From: Cryptomeria japonica
Lineage: Eukaryota; Streptophyta; Pinopsida; Cupressales; Cupressaceae
Assembly (NCBI RefSeq): GCF_030272615.1
Contig: NC_081405.1
Coordinates: 313,490,235-313,554,234 of the forward strand
Length of the DNA: 64,000 nt
Direction of reading: 5' to 3'
A program made the position numbers and the translations under genes. Shown here piece by piece: positions 13,101 to 24,362 of this stretch (the first letter of the stretch is position 1; every line of letters starts with the position of its first letter). Below the pieces are notes generated by a model that was given only the letters and a program-made list of their open reading frames with translations, did not search any database and was not told where the DNA came from.

Positions 13101-13512
13101 ACCAGTTTTAAGAAACTCATCTCAACATCTATTGAATGCTTGACTGATCGGTCAACTGCTTTGTTTATCCTTCAACCAATTAGTCTTCGACCAACACACC
13201 GCTTAAGTGTGTCAATAATTCATATTAGGGAAGCACTGAATCCTCCATACTATTTGTAGCCATGAGTAAACCATTGAGGTTTACCACACCTGCTTGCCTA
13301 ACAGCTTGGCCTTATTCACTGGTAAGTGTTAGTTATCAATGACAATACTAATTGATGAACGGGTTGTGCCAACAACACTGATTAATCTATGATTCACATG
13401 AATATCTGGCATATAAAGTAACCATCCCAACCCACATGCATCAATATGAGCTCTTTAAACATCTATCAGCTCTCGAACTAATCTCATGATGGGCAGATAG
13501 GTACATCAAAAC
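10162..13512 (-). pseudogene. Plant mobile domain (PMD, aminotransferase-like) pseudogene, split by a solo LTR
   Basis: The longest open piece (11813-11220) reads SALVERFHPEHNTFHF..GEMTITPKDV..ILRIPF, which I recognise as the N-terminal core of the plant mobile domain family (PMD; related to MAIN/MAIL1 and to PMD proteins carried by transposons). Upstream of the solo LTR the same frame continues at 13470-13376 (GLGWLLYMPDIHVNHRLIS). Removing the LTR and one target duplication brings IS and ALVER into phase. Downstream, past stops at 11220 and beyond, further PMD-like text is legible: HPLIGRSQTIIECFVLSKV and YGWPQDIL near 11030-11120. A low-complexity, proline/arginine/glycine-rich tail and a short coiled coil run to about 10162. 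It lies antisense within the 3' region of element B, so it was probably an extra ORF of that retrotransposon. PMD proteins act in the nucleus in silencing or genome maintenance, but the role in elements is unknown. Confidence 0.75.
11814..13374 (-). mobile_element. Solo LTR (1,561 bp) inserted in the PMD pseudogene
   Basis: Begins TGTTGGTCCCAACTAG and ends GTGCCAACA. It is flanked by GCACT (11809-11813) and ACACT (13375-13379), a 5-bp target duplication with one change. Its GGGGTGAATCA start, the GAAACCCAAATGGGAGAAAACC block and the GGATTTTACT..TGGAAAACAACA block match the LTRs of element A in the same orientation. There is no internal region, so it is a product of LTR-LTR recombination. The PMD frame is continuous across it. 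Confidence 0.85.
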
Positions 13513-13659
13513 TGTATATCAGACAAATTAACCTCAAAAATTGAACGAAAAATCATTAGTATGCGAAACAAATTGAGTTACAAAGGTGTAAAAAGTGCTC
13601 ACGAATCCAAATCATCAATCATGGAAATAAAAAATTCACATTTATGCCTTCAAAAATAA

Positions 13660-15037
13660 ACATTGTTTTTCATACGAGTTTTCCCAGTGGGGCAGAAACT
13701 CGTACAAGTAAAGAATGGGGATAGTATGAGTAAACTTGTTGATATGAGTCACTAATTGGGGTAGAACGAGTAAAGGGTCTCTTATGAACATGCTTGTACG
13801 ACTGAAGGCCACATGCAGAATGACTAATCTAATGACTTTATACAACAAAAGAAGTTTTAACAGATTGTCATATGACAAACTCTAGTTGGCCATACGACTA
13901 AACGATTAAAAAATGAATAAAACCAACAAAAAGAACAAAAAAAATTTAAAAAAATTCAAAAAATGAGAAATGCAAGAGGCTTAAGATCAATCACTTACTA
14001 TTGTCGGATAGTTTCGAGGATGATTATGACATCCCTAGTGCTCAAATCGATGTGTATGCCCTGGAATTACCATTTTTCTTAAGAAAAGGTTTTTGAAATT
14101 TTATACTTTGAGAGGTAAAAATGAATTGAAAATGACCCCTTCATCCCTTATATAGCCAAAACCCTAAATTTCAAACTTGCTCTGATTGACACAAAATTTG
14201 TACTCTTAGCTAAATCAACTATCCTGGGTCTATTTTTGGGATCGAAATCAAAATCTGAGATCATTTTTTTTAGTCAAAATCTCACAACGTTGACCACTTG
14301 ATACTTTCATCTTCAGATTACTTTTTCTCATCATTTTTTGCACAAATCACCTTTGATTTCAACTTAGTTCTCAAAATAAATCTTCTTTCTCAGATTATCA
14401 TCACTAAATCTTTTTATCATTTCAATTGCCTAAAATCATTGTGACCTTACCATCTTTCAATTTCACTCCCAAGTGGGAAAACTCATTACATCAACATGAT
14501 CAGTGATTAAATCATCAGAAGTTGATTTTTTTTCAAATCTTCATTAGAAAGTCGGGCAAAAAATCTTTTTAATCAAAGATTAATTAAATATCAATTGATA
14601 TTAATCAAATCAATTTCGAGGGACGTATAAGTTTCATCGTACCAAATCAAGTTGATATCGTCTTCATCTAAATCAGTCTCTTAACAATGATCACATGCTT
14701 AATTCAAATAGGTGTCCAGTTTCATCGCATCAAATCAAGCCAGACATTCTATTTTGTCTATTTTCATCTCTTCACTCAATCAATTCTAGTTCAATCAAGT
14801 TCTAAATCGATACCTTTTTCTTGATCCAACAAGTTCAAGATCAGTATCTCGCTCTGCATCGGTCCTAGTTCAATCAAGTTCAAGATCAGTGTCACTTTCA
14901 TCAATCTGTTCAATTTCATCGCTTCAAATCAAGCTGAAAATCTCGCTCTTCATCTGTTTGTGATCCATCAAGTTTAGAACTAATATCTCTTTGACATCAA
15001 CTATTCTTTGAATCAATGCATTTCTCGCACATCAATT
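13660..15037 (+). repeat. degenerate tandem-repeat zone before the polypurine tract of element B
   Basis: 13660-13890 repeats words such as CATACGAGT and CGTACAAGT with CCAGTGGGG spacing, like the 64-bp repeats at 59171-59362. From 14620 to 15000 phrases like CATC..ATCAAGTT..AGATC recur at about 60-100 bp with many changes. Such repeat zones ahead of the 3' LTR are known in Tat elements. Reading frames here are incidental. Confidence 0.5.
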
Positions 15038-15051
15038 CAAAGAGGAGCAAA
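15038..15051 (+). other. polypurine tract of element B
   Basis: CAAAGAGGAGCAAA directly before the TG of the LTR. Element E has AAAGAGGGGCAAA at the same place. Confidence 0.75.
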
Positions 15052-15890
15052 TGTAATACCCTAAAAATGGTCACCTAAACCATGGGCCCCTAATATCGAC
15101 TACATCACCAAGGTCCTAACCAAAGGTAATTAAATCAATAATGAGCACCTAATAAATTAATTCTTAAATCATCAATTTCACATGGCAAATAAATCATCTT
15201 GAATTAATTAAATATTTATTTAATTAATTAATCATTCCAAGTAAATCATTTTAATCAATTATCCTATTTATTTAATTAAATATCCTAGCATTTTTAATTA
15301 ATAAATAAATTTGCCATTAAATAATTAAAAAGGAATTAAATTGAAAAATCACAGAAAAGAAATTAAATCAATTAAATATCAAAATTGAATAAAAATATGA
15401 AATAAATCATTTTTTTCTGATTTTATCTTAAATTTAGTTCAATTCCCTTTAAAGATAAAGAAAGCATCCAATCACATCAATTCACCTGGATTGTGCTTCC
15501 TCTTGAAGAATATTTGTCATTCATCATTAATCAATTTTGACCATTGGTCTATCTCTGGATTTTCTATAAATTCAAGCTCTCATCTCTCATTCAAGGGAAC
15601 CTGGAGATTTATCGTTATTTTGTTGGTTTTTCTCTAGGTCCATTGAGATTTTTGTGCATTGAGAATATTGCATATTTCTTAAAACAACTAGCTTAATATT
15701 CATTCATAGCTTAATCATGCTAGCCTAATATTCACTCATCTAGCTTAATCTTGCATCCATTTAGCTCAATTTCATGCTCATATAGATTAAATCCTTCATT
15801 TAGGTGTCGTCTAGTCACTGGTGTTACATAAAGAATTTTGAGAGCAAGACTAAAACTCACATCTACTAGAAGGCAATAGGTCACTTTGCA
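15052..15890 (+). repeat. 3' LTR of element B (839 bp)
   Basis: Starts TGTAATACCC and ends CACTTTGCA. It contains alternating TTAATTAAAT-type words (15180-15400), a TATA box candidate at 15565-15570, then GCTTAAT repeats (15690-15790). The last 90 bases match the end of the LTR at 57598-58657 (CACTGG..T and GGCAATAGGTC versus GGCGATAGGTC). Confidence 0.7.
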
Positions 15891-16000
15891 ATGGTTTTAT
15901 TATTCATTGATTATTGATTTACTAACCATGCATCTAATGACTTAATTGAAGTGTTGTGTATTCATATACAGATACAGGTCCACTTTTCACACACACAACT

Positions 16001-16205
16001 ATGAGTCATGAACAAGAAAAATACCAAATTACAAAGCAAAAGGCTTAGTTTGTAAAGTAATTTGAGTATCGACACATGTTATGGTGTGTGCATAAATTGT
16101 AACATTGAGTGGAGTGTATGCCCCCACATTAAAGTGATAGAAGAACATGACTACTATCCTAGTAAGATTTTCTTACATCATATATCAAGAAAAAAGGAAC
16201 ATCAT

Positions 16206-16253
<48 letters not shown>

Positions 16254-16422
16254 ATGACTACTATCCTAGTAGGATTTGCTTACTATGAGTCATGAAAAAG
16301 AAAAATACCAAGTTACAAATCAAATGGCTTAATTTACAAAGTATCTTGAGTATCGAAATATTTTATGGTGTGTGCATAAAGTGTAACTTTGAGCGAAGTG
16401 TATGCCCCCATGTTAAAGTAAT
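16001..16422. repeat. imperfect direct duplication, about 280-bp period
   Basis: 16001-16140 recurs at 16282-16422 (CTATGAGTCATGAA..AAGAAAAATACCAA, then TTATGGTGTGTGCATAAA and AGTGTATGCCCCCA). A shorter CATGACTACTATCCTAGTA block at 16147 and 16254 brackets the AG microsatellite. No gene is evident; the small frames differ between copies. Confidence 0.75.
16210..16251. repeat. (AG)n microsatellite
   Basis: About 21 uninterrupted AG units between the two copies of the CATGACTACTATCC block. Confidence 0.95.
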
Positions 16423-17040
16423 TGAATACACCTTATTGGGAGCAATTTCTTTAAGGTGTCATGCATCAAAAAAACAACAATGTTACCACAATGAGAGACC
16501 CCCAAGAAAGGACAAATCAAAGGATAATGGTCACAAAACATAAAATCACATAAGGGATCCACTATATTTGGGGTTAGTATTCTCTTATGATAAATAATGT
16601 ACATATCATGAATATTTACATTGAATTAACCTCATCCCCCAGAAGTAGTGGACCTACAAACACAATGGAAGAAGGCAACATGTGTCTTTTTGAGTCAACA
16701 TGGAAGAGACCAAAAGAGATCTCAATGCTTTGCATCGTTCCCAAGTAGACAAAACAAGGGACAACATATAGAAGAATGTCATAACAAATTTGACCTCTTT
16801 ATTGCCTTGCACCAACAAAGTAACAAGGATTATCTAAAGAGAGCCTAACATAAGACAAAAATACATCACAAGGGAAGCATATTACAAACAAGAAAACACC
16901 CAAGAGAGGATCTATGACAAGAATGAAGCTAATCAAGTAAATCATCTGCCTCAAACATATAATTTGGGAATACATTTAAATATTATTTTTCACCAACTTT
17001 CTATAATATGATTTACAAATGTTAAAACTAATATAATCTA
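16423..17040. other. unassigned sequence
   Basis: I see no supported gene, repeat or element ends here. Small frames (16413-16604, 16648-16848) have no recognisable domains. Confidence 0.4.
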
Positions 17041-20000
17041 ATCCATCATCATCAAGATTAACTACTCTAAGTTTTGGAGTATTTAGCTTTCCAAAATTGA
17101 ACTCTAACTCCTACACTAAACCTAAATAAACCCTAACCTTAAACCATATTGAACCCTGACACTAATGCAATCTAATTGAATCACAAACCAAATTAAACTT
17201 TCAAACTAACACTAAACTAAAATAAACCCTAACATTAAATCATATTGAACACTAACACTATACTAAAGTGAATCGTAACCCTAAACTAGATTACTTCCAA
17301 ATCAAACCCTATTAACCCTAACACTAAATAGAATTAAACCCTAACTATAAATGAAATTCAACCCTAACCCTACATGTAAATAAAGTGTACTCTTACTATA
17401 GTAGTAAACATAATTAAACCCTAACCCTAAACCAAATTAACATCTACCCCTAACACTAAAATAGAATAAAAGCTAACCCTAAATCTAATTGAAATCTACC
17501 TCTAACACCAAAATAAAATAAAACCTAGTCTTAAACCAAATTAAACCCTAACCATTAACAATCATTATCAATCTTATCTACTCTAAGATTTAGAGCATTT
17601 CGCTTAACAAATGTACTCCAATGTTGGATATTTTTTTGTATATTGAATATGAAACTACCTATAATACCAACCTTAACCCTAACATGAATCAAAATTAAAT
17701 CCTAACCCTAAACCTAAACCTAGTTGAACACTAATCCTAATCCTAACCTAAACCCTAAATCAAGTTTATCCCTAACCCTAACCTAAAACTAATTCCACTT
17801 GAACATTTACCATAACCCAAATCCTAAATCAAATTGAAGCCCAACCCTAAACCTAACACTAAATCAAATCAAACCATAAATCTTAAATCCATCATCATCA
17901 AGCTTATTTACTCTAAGCCTTAGAGTATTTGACTTTTTAAAATATGCTCCCGAGTTGGATGAATTTATAGAGTCATTATTATTATAATTTATATTGTTGT
18001 GTATTGGAAATGAAGCTAAATTAAATCCGAAAACTAACCTTAAAGCTAACACTAAACCAAAATAAACCCTAGCATTAAATCATATTCAACCATGGCACTA
18101 AATTTATGTGAACCCTAATCCTAAACCACACTGAATCCAAATCATAAACCAAATCAAACCTTAACCCTAACACTAAACAAAATTTAACATTGATTAAATA
18201 AAATTCAACCCTGGCCTTACTTGTATAAAAAATTGTACTCTGATCATAATAGTAAACCAAATTAAACCCTAACCATAAACTAATTTGACCTCTAACCCCA
18301 TCACTAAAAAAAATTAATCCCTAACCATTTACCAAATCGAACCCCATTAGTAAACCTAATTGAATGTTAATGGTTAACCTAATCAAACCCATAATCCAAA
18401 TTGACCACTAATCCTAAACCTAATTCAACAATAAATTAATATGAACTCTAACCCTTATATTAAACCAAAATAAACCCTTAGTTTAAACCTTAACCAAATC
18501 AAACCTTAAACCTAACACTAAACCACATCAAACCATAATCATAAACTAGACTAAAGCCAAATTCTAAACCACATTGAACCCTAACTATAACACTAAACCA
18601 AATAAAACCATAACCGCAAACCAAATCAAATTCAAATCATAAACAAAATTAAACCCTAACTCTAACACTAAAATAAATCAAACCCTAGCCCTAAAACTAA
18701 CTCTAATGCTAACATTAAACCAAAATAAACCCTAACATTAAATCATATTGAACTATAGCACTAAATCTATGTGAACCCTAATCCTAACCCACATTGAATC
18801 CAAATCGTAAACCAAATTGAACATTAACCCTAACACTAAACAAAATTGAAGCTTGATCCTAAATGAAATTCAACCCTGGCCTTACTTGTATAGAAAATTA
18901 TACCCTAATCATAATAGTAAACCAAATTAAACCTTAACCCTAAACTAAATTGACCTCTACCCCCAGCACTACAATAAAATAATCCCTAACCATGTACCAA
19001 ATTGAACCCCAATTGTAAACCTAATTAAATGCTAATGGTAAACCTAATCAAACCTAAACCAAACTGAACCACAACCATGACCCTAAACAAAATTGAACAC
19101 TAACCCTAAACTTAATTCAACAATAAACTAATTTGAACTCTAACCCTAATATTAAACCAAAACAAACCCTTAGTTTAAACCTTAAACCTAATACTAAACC
19201 AAATCAAACCATAACCCTAAACCAAATTGAACCACAACCATGACCCTAAACAAAAATGAACACTAACCCTAAACCTAATTCAACAATAAACTAATTTCAA
19301 CTCTAACCCTAATATTGAACCAAAATAAACCCTTAGTTTAAACCTTAAACCTGGCACTAAACCAAATCAAACCATAACCCTAAACCAAACTAAACCCAAA
19401 TTTTGAATCACACTGAACCCTAATTATAACACTAAACCAGGAATTAAAGGGAAACCTAAGGGGATTGGTGGAGATTAGAAAAGAGGTGATGTACAATAGT
19501 GCGGAAGGCCTAAAAAGGGCAAATGAAAAAATTGCCATACAGAAAGCCCTCCCTATCAGTTATGATCCATCTTTGGTTGCCAATTTGGGCAAGAAGAACC
19601 GAAAAAATGTAGACTTCCACAGGGCCCTCTACTAGGACCAAAAGAAAAAAATAGGAAAGAGGTAGCTCGATATTTATTATGGAAGAGCTTGAAGAGATTA
19701 ACAATAATATGATTCAAAAGAATACTAAGTTCATGAAAGCTCTTAGTTTCTTTTTGGCTTTAGTTTTTTGCTCTAGTTTCATTTCCTTTTGCTATGTGAT
19801 GTGGGGTGTATCCCTTATTTCTGTGGCCATTTGGTAGTTGGTTAGACTCTAGTTTTCTATTGGTTATCTTTTTGTTGGATTTGGGTTTCAGGTCCCTATA
19901 AAACTCGTTTATCTTAATCAAAAACTATAACACTAAACCAAATAAAACCCTAACCCTAAACCAAATCAAAGTCAAATCATAAACCACATTGAACCCTAAC

Positions 20001-20172
20001 TTTGACACTAAACTAAATCAAACCCTAACCCTAAATTAAAGTGAATTATAATCCTAACCCTAAATTAAAGTGAATTATAATCCTAACCCTAAATAAAATT
20101 GAAGCCATAACCCTAACCCTAAACAAAATTGAAACATAACCCTAACTATAACCCTATACCATATTAAACATT
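17041..20172. repeat. degenerate telomere-like array (CCCTAAA-derived), left block
   Basis: The plus strand is dominated by diverged AACCCTAA / AACCCTAAACC words separated by AAATTGA, AACCAAAT and similar linkers. This is the plant telomere unit in C-rich orientation, too degenerate to be a live telomere. Larger duplications are visible: the stretch beginning at a CATTAAATCATATT block recurs at about 17228, 18069 and 18733, and a 174-bp period links 19060-19200 and 19232-19370. A non-telomeric module (CATCATCATCAAG...CTACTCTAAG..TTTAGAG..TTTGGCTT) occurs at about 17042, 17561 and 17887 and again at 27079. A LINE-like insertion interrupts the array at 19440-19925. Confidence 0.85.
19440..19925 (+). 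mobile_element. LINE-like or retroposed insertion with 15-bp target duplication
   Basis: A non-repetitive island inside the telomere-like array, bounded by the identical 15-mer TATAACACTAAACCA at 19425-19439 and 19926-19940. The plus-strand end is ..CTTAATCAAAAAC, a short A-rich tail. Long direct repeats of target sequence plus an A-rich 3' end indicate target-primed reverse transcription. At 486 bp it is probably a 5'-truncated LINE or a processed transcript. Short coding-like text (VEIRKEVMYNSAEGLKRANE near 19470-19530 and a hydrophobic FLALVFCSSFISFC stretch near 19750) is broken by stops and I cannot assign it. Confidence 0.72.
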
Positions 20173-20177
20173 AAACC

Positions 20178-21241
20178 TGTTAGGTCCCGGAGACAACTAA
20201 GAGGGCAGGGGGGTGAATCAGTTGTCTAATAAATTTAAACCAAAAACAACTTAATCAACTTTCTGCTTAATACTAGTGAAACAGTCTTTTATACCGGTGG
20301 ACAGTTTTATCAGATAATTGTAATACTAGTAAATATTAATGCATGAAAAAAAAAGACAAAGTCATCCACAACACATAACACCAATATTTGTACATGGAAA
20401 CCCTGTAAGGGGAAAAAACACAGTGGAAAACCTTACTCACAATCAGATGATACTACTGCAGATAGTAAGTGTATACAAATGGGGTCTGCACATGCAAAAA
20501 GGCCAAGCGCCTAGAGCTCACTGCTCAAACACAAAATAGGAGTCACACTGACTACAATTGGATGGCTAAATCCAATAAGGATGTACTGTTCAAAATAGCA
20601 TCTTCATATGTTGGATTCAGTACCGGTGTAATTCTGATATGCTTTCACAAAAACCTTCCTTCACCTTCAAATGATGTATGCGTGTATAGCTTTTCTTATT
20701 CTCGCATATACCTTCACACAAATCTTATTCGTATTCCCTTACCGATCTTACAAATAAGATCTTATATTTATATCATAACCTAAGACCAATTTTAGTAGGT
20801 CGACTCTACAAGATACTACAATAAAATCATTTTACAAATAAATTAATGCCCGATGCAATAACCGATTCAACATGCCAGCTTAATGCATTTACAACAACAA
20901 TAAGTCATCTCCATAGCGTGCCATGCTGATCTAGAAAAGATAAACCTGCCGATGTATAACCTGGACCTATTTGCCGGTAATAGCAAATATGCAAATACGA
21001 ATATAGAAATAAACAAAACTCCAAGACATGGTGTCCACATGATGTCTTCGACATAACCAAGTGTTTTCCATGCCCTTCCAAGTGTCGGTGATCATTATAT
21101 CCTGTTGGTGTACCAGATACCAATGATTTTGCATAAGTCACTTTCTTGCCGGTGAATGTTGTTGATTTTCCAAAGTGCCAGAGTTGATAAGTGTTTAGTA
21201 GGTGTTGATATCAATGACAAAACCATACCAAAATACCAACA
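20178..21241 (-). repeat. 3' LTR of element C
   Basis: TGTTAGGTCCCGGAG... to ...AAATACCAACA. The block with GTAAGGGGAAAAAACCAC and the CTGCACATGC..GGCCAAG..CTAGAGCTCACT block are shared with F and, reverse-complemented, with the LTRs of element D. Confidence 0.92.
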
Positions 21242-21254
21242 ATCTCCCCCTTTG
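21242..21254 (-). other. polypurine tract of element C
   Basis: Minus-strand CAAAGGGGGAGAT directly before the 3' LTR; the flank GCCATCAATGC is also shared with A and D. Confidence 0.85.
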
Positions 21255-21597
21255 GCATTGATGGCAACACAAGATGGAAAAACCATCAAAGTGCCAAAAC
21301 AGAAATGCCAAATACCAAAAGCCACCAATCTCCCTAAGTAATCAATCTCTCCCCCTAAGAGTAACATGTGTTTCCTTGTGTTTTTCCATACCAATCTCTC
21401 CCCCTTTGACATCAAATGCCAAAGTTATTACCAAGCCAAGTTCATATACAAAATACCAATCAATTAGTATACCAACTACTCCCCTTGAGAAGTAGCTTCC
21501 TCATCAAAGCTGGAGTAAAAGATTTCTCTGTTAATTCTATCAGTTGATGACAAACATCAACTTCCTAAGTCTCTATCGGTGGGGGTATGACCCCAAG

Positions 21598-24338
21598 CTA
21601 GTCTCTGAGATATTCAAAAGTCTCCTTAGGTAGAGGTTTAGTGAACATATCTTCAATCTGCTCTTTGGTATTCACATAAACCAGTTTTATTTCCTTTGCT
21701 TCAGCATTTTCCCTTAGAAAATTCAGTTTGATGGAAACATGTTTGGTTTTAGAATTTAGTACTGGATTCTTAGATATATCAATTGCTGTAGTGTTATCAC
21801 AATAGATAGTTATAGGTTCCTTGCATTTTACCTTTATGTCTTTCAACATTTGTTTAAGCCATAGTACCTATGTACAATTAGTTGTTGCTGCAACATATTT
21901 TGATTCTGTTGTTGATAAAGATGTACAACTTTGTTTCTTACTCAACCAAGAAACTAGTCTGCTTCCAAGAAAGAATGCTTCGCCGGTGGTACTTTTTCTA
22001 TCATCCACATCTCTTGCCCAATTTGCATCTATGTATGCACATAATTCAAATTTTTCATCTCTAGGATACCATAATCCAAGATTTATAGTGCCTTGTAAGT
22101 ACCGAAAAATCCTTTTTACTGCTGATTCATGATTTTCTCTAGGATTACTCTGAAATCTTGAAACAATACATACTGCATTCATGATATCAGGTCTAGTTTG
22201 TGTCAAATACAGTAAACCTCCTATCATAGATTTGTATCTAATTGGATTAACAGGTGTAGATTCATCCCTTAGTGATAGTTTGTCATTTGTAGTCATAGGT
22301 GTGCTTACCGGTTTAGAGTTCTCCATCCCAAATTTCTTTAGTAACTCCTTTAAGTATTTGGATTGACTCAAGAATATACCTTTATTAGTCTGTGAAATAT
22401 GCAATCCTAAAAAGAATTTAATTTCTCCAATCATAGACATTTCAAATTCTTGTTGCATTTCAATAGAAAATTCTTTACATAATCCATTTTCTCCTCCAAA
22501 GATTATATCATCGACAAAAAATTCTATAACCAAGATGTCATCATTAGTCACTTTATAATATAAGTTGTTGTCAGCATTATCTTTAGAAAAACCAATCTTC
22601 AAAAGATACTTATCCAATCTTGCATACCAAGCTCTTGGAGCTTGTTTCAATCCATACAAAGCTTTTACTAACCTGCAAACCATATCTTTGTTATCTGTCA
22701 GAGAAAATCCATCAAGTTGTTCAATGTAAACTTCTTCTTCAAGATCTCCATTCAAAAATACACATTTAATATCCATTTGATATACTTTGTAGTTCTTGTG
22801 TGCTGCAAAAGCCAAAAATAATCTGACTGCCTCAATTCTGGCTATTGGTGCAAAGGTCTCATTGTAATCAATTCCTTCTTTCTAGAATATCTCTTACACA
22901 CTAGTCTTGCTTTATTTTTGATAACCTTACCATCTTCATTAAGTTTGTTTCTGAATACCCATTTGGTTCCAATTACATTTGTATCTTTAGGTCGGGGAAC
23001 TAATGTCCAAGTGTTATTCTTCTTAATCTTTTCTAATTCTTCTTCCATAGCTTTAATCCAATATTTATCTTCACATGCCTCATTAACTGATGATGGTTCA
23101 ATTTGAGAAATAAGACATACCTCTTCATTTGCCAATCTTCCTCTTGTCATAACTCCTTTATACTTGTTTCCAATTAGCTGATCTTCAGAATGATTCAGTC
23201 TTAGATACCAGGGTGTCTTTGTTTGTTGTTGTTCCTCAGTTACTGTGGAATTTTTAGATGATACCAGTATAATTGGATCTTCATTCTGTACCGATGGATT
23301 CAGTGTAGGTTCATTTGTTAGAATTTCTATTGTCGGTTCAGAATCTATATACCTTGAAGTTCCTCTAAATTGTTCATCAATCTTCACATTTGTACTTTCA
23401 ACAATTTTCTGCAATCTTTTGTTAAAACATCTATATGCTTTACTCTTAGATGAATAACCAAGAAATATTCCTTCATCACTTCTAGGATCAAATTTCCCAA
23501 TGTACTCATCTCTTCTAATATAGCATTTACTTCCAAAAATTCTGAAATATTTAAGAGTAGGAGTAATACCAAACCATAGTTCATGAAGGGTCTTATCGGT
23601 TTCACCTTTGATGTGAACTTTGTTGAATGTATAGACCGTTGTACCTACTGCCTCTCTCCAATATACATGTGGTAGGTTTTTTTCTGATAACATACTTCTT
23701 GCTGCATCCAAGATAGTTTTGTTTTTCCCTTCAACAACTCCATTCTGTTGTGGTGTCCAAGGTACTGATAGCTGTCTTCTGATTCCATTCACTTCATAGA
23801 ATGCATTAAATTCCTTAGATGTAAATTCTCCTCCTCGATCTGATCTTAGACATTTGATTTTTTTACTGGTTTCATTTTCTACCATTGCTTTGAACAATTT
23901 GAACTTTCCAAGTGCTTCTGATTTTTCTCTGAGAAAAGTAACCCAACACATTCTAGAATAGTCATCAATGATTAGCATGAAATATCTATCACCTTGTAAG
24001 CTTTTAGTTCTAGCCAGACCACATAAATCCGTATGAATTAAATCAAGAGCATTATTGGATTTTTCTAGAATACTTTTGAAACTAGCTCTAACTTGTTTTC
24101 CAAATTCACATTCCTTACATACTGTAGTGTGAGGTTTGACATTTTTAGGTAAATCTCTAACTGCCTTAGTAGTACTAATTTTCACCATGCAATCAAAGTT
24201 TACATGACAGAGTCTCTTATGCCATAGCCAACTTTCATCAATATGTGCAATCAAGCATGTCTTTTTACTGTTATTCAAATGAAAGATATTACCTCTAGTC
24301 TGATTGCCAGTTGTAATTTCCAAACCAGTTCTATTCAT
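21598..24338 (-). pseudogene. Copia integrase - reverse transcriptase - RNase H (element C)
   Basis: From the N-terminus: integrase zinc motif HX4H (HKRLCH) with CKEC; the integrase core with D (LIHTDLCG), D (LRSDRGGEF) and E (NGVVEGKN); PQQNG; then GYSSKSKAYRCFN. The RT domain carries [29 protein letters not shown] and the catalytic FVDDIIFG. RNase H carries YIDANWA, STTESKYVA and YCDNTTAID, and the end of pol lies near 21598 (TKPLPKETFEYLRD). Defects: a 1-bp deletion at about 22882 beside a TAG site, shifting the frame before RT, and a TAG near 21865 between TTNCT and VLWLKQML. The protein would copy and integrate the element RNA. It is about 80-85% alike by eye to element F. Confidence 0.93.
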
Positions 24339-24362
24339 GATTTTGTATTTTCCATTTTTGAA

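Larger units (their letters stand above)
7751..15890 (+). mobile_element. Element B: decayed Tat-lineage Ty3/gypsy retrotransposon (3' part)
   Basis: The remnant has, in order, an integrase C-terminal half (7751-8521), a long non-coding 3' region, an antisense PMD pseudogene, degenerate tandem repeats, a polypurine tract (15038-15051) and an LTR starting TGTAATACCC (15052-15890). The tract and LTR start resemble those of intact element E (54944-54957). The 5' LTR, gag, protease and RT are absent, so the left boundary is a truncation. A solo LTR (11814-13374) inserted later. The layout, gag-pol plus a large 3' region with an antisense extra frame, is known for plant Tat-lineage elements. Confidence 0.72.

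Noticed and set aside
22842-22930. Programmed frameshift between integrase and RT in element C
   Set aside because: Element F has no shift here but a TAG, and comparison shows a simple 1-bp loss next to that site.
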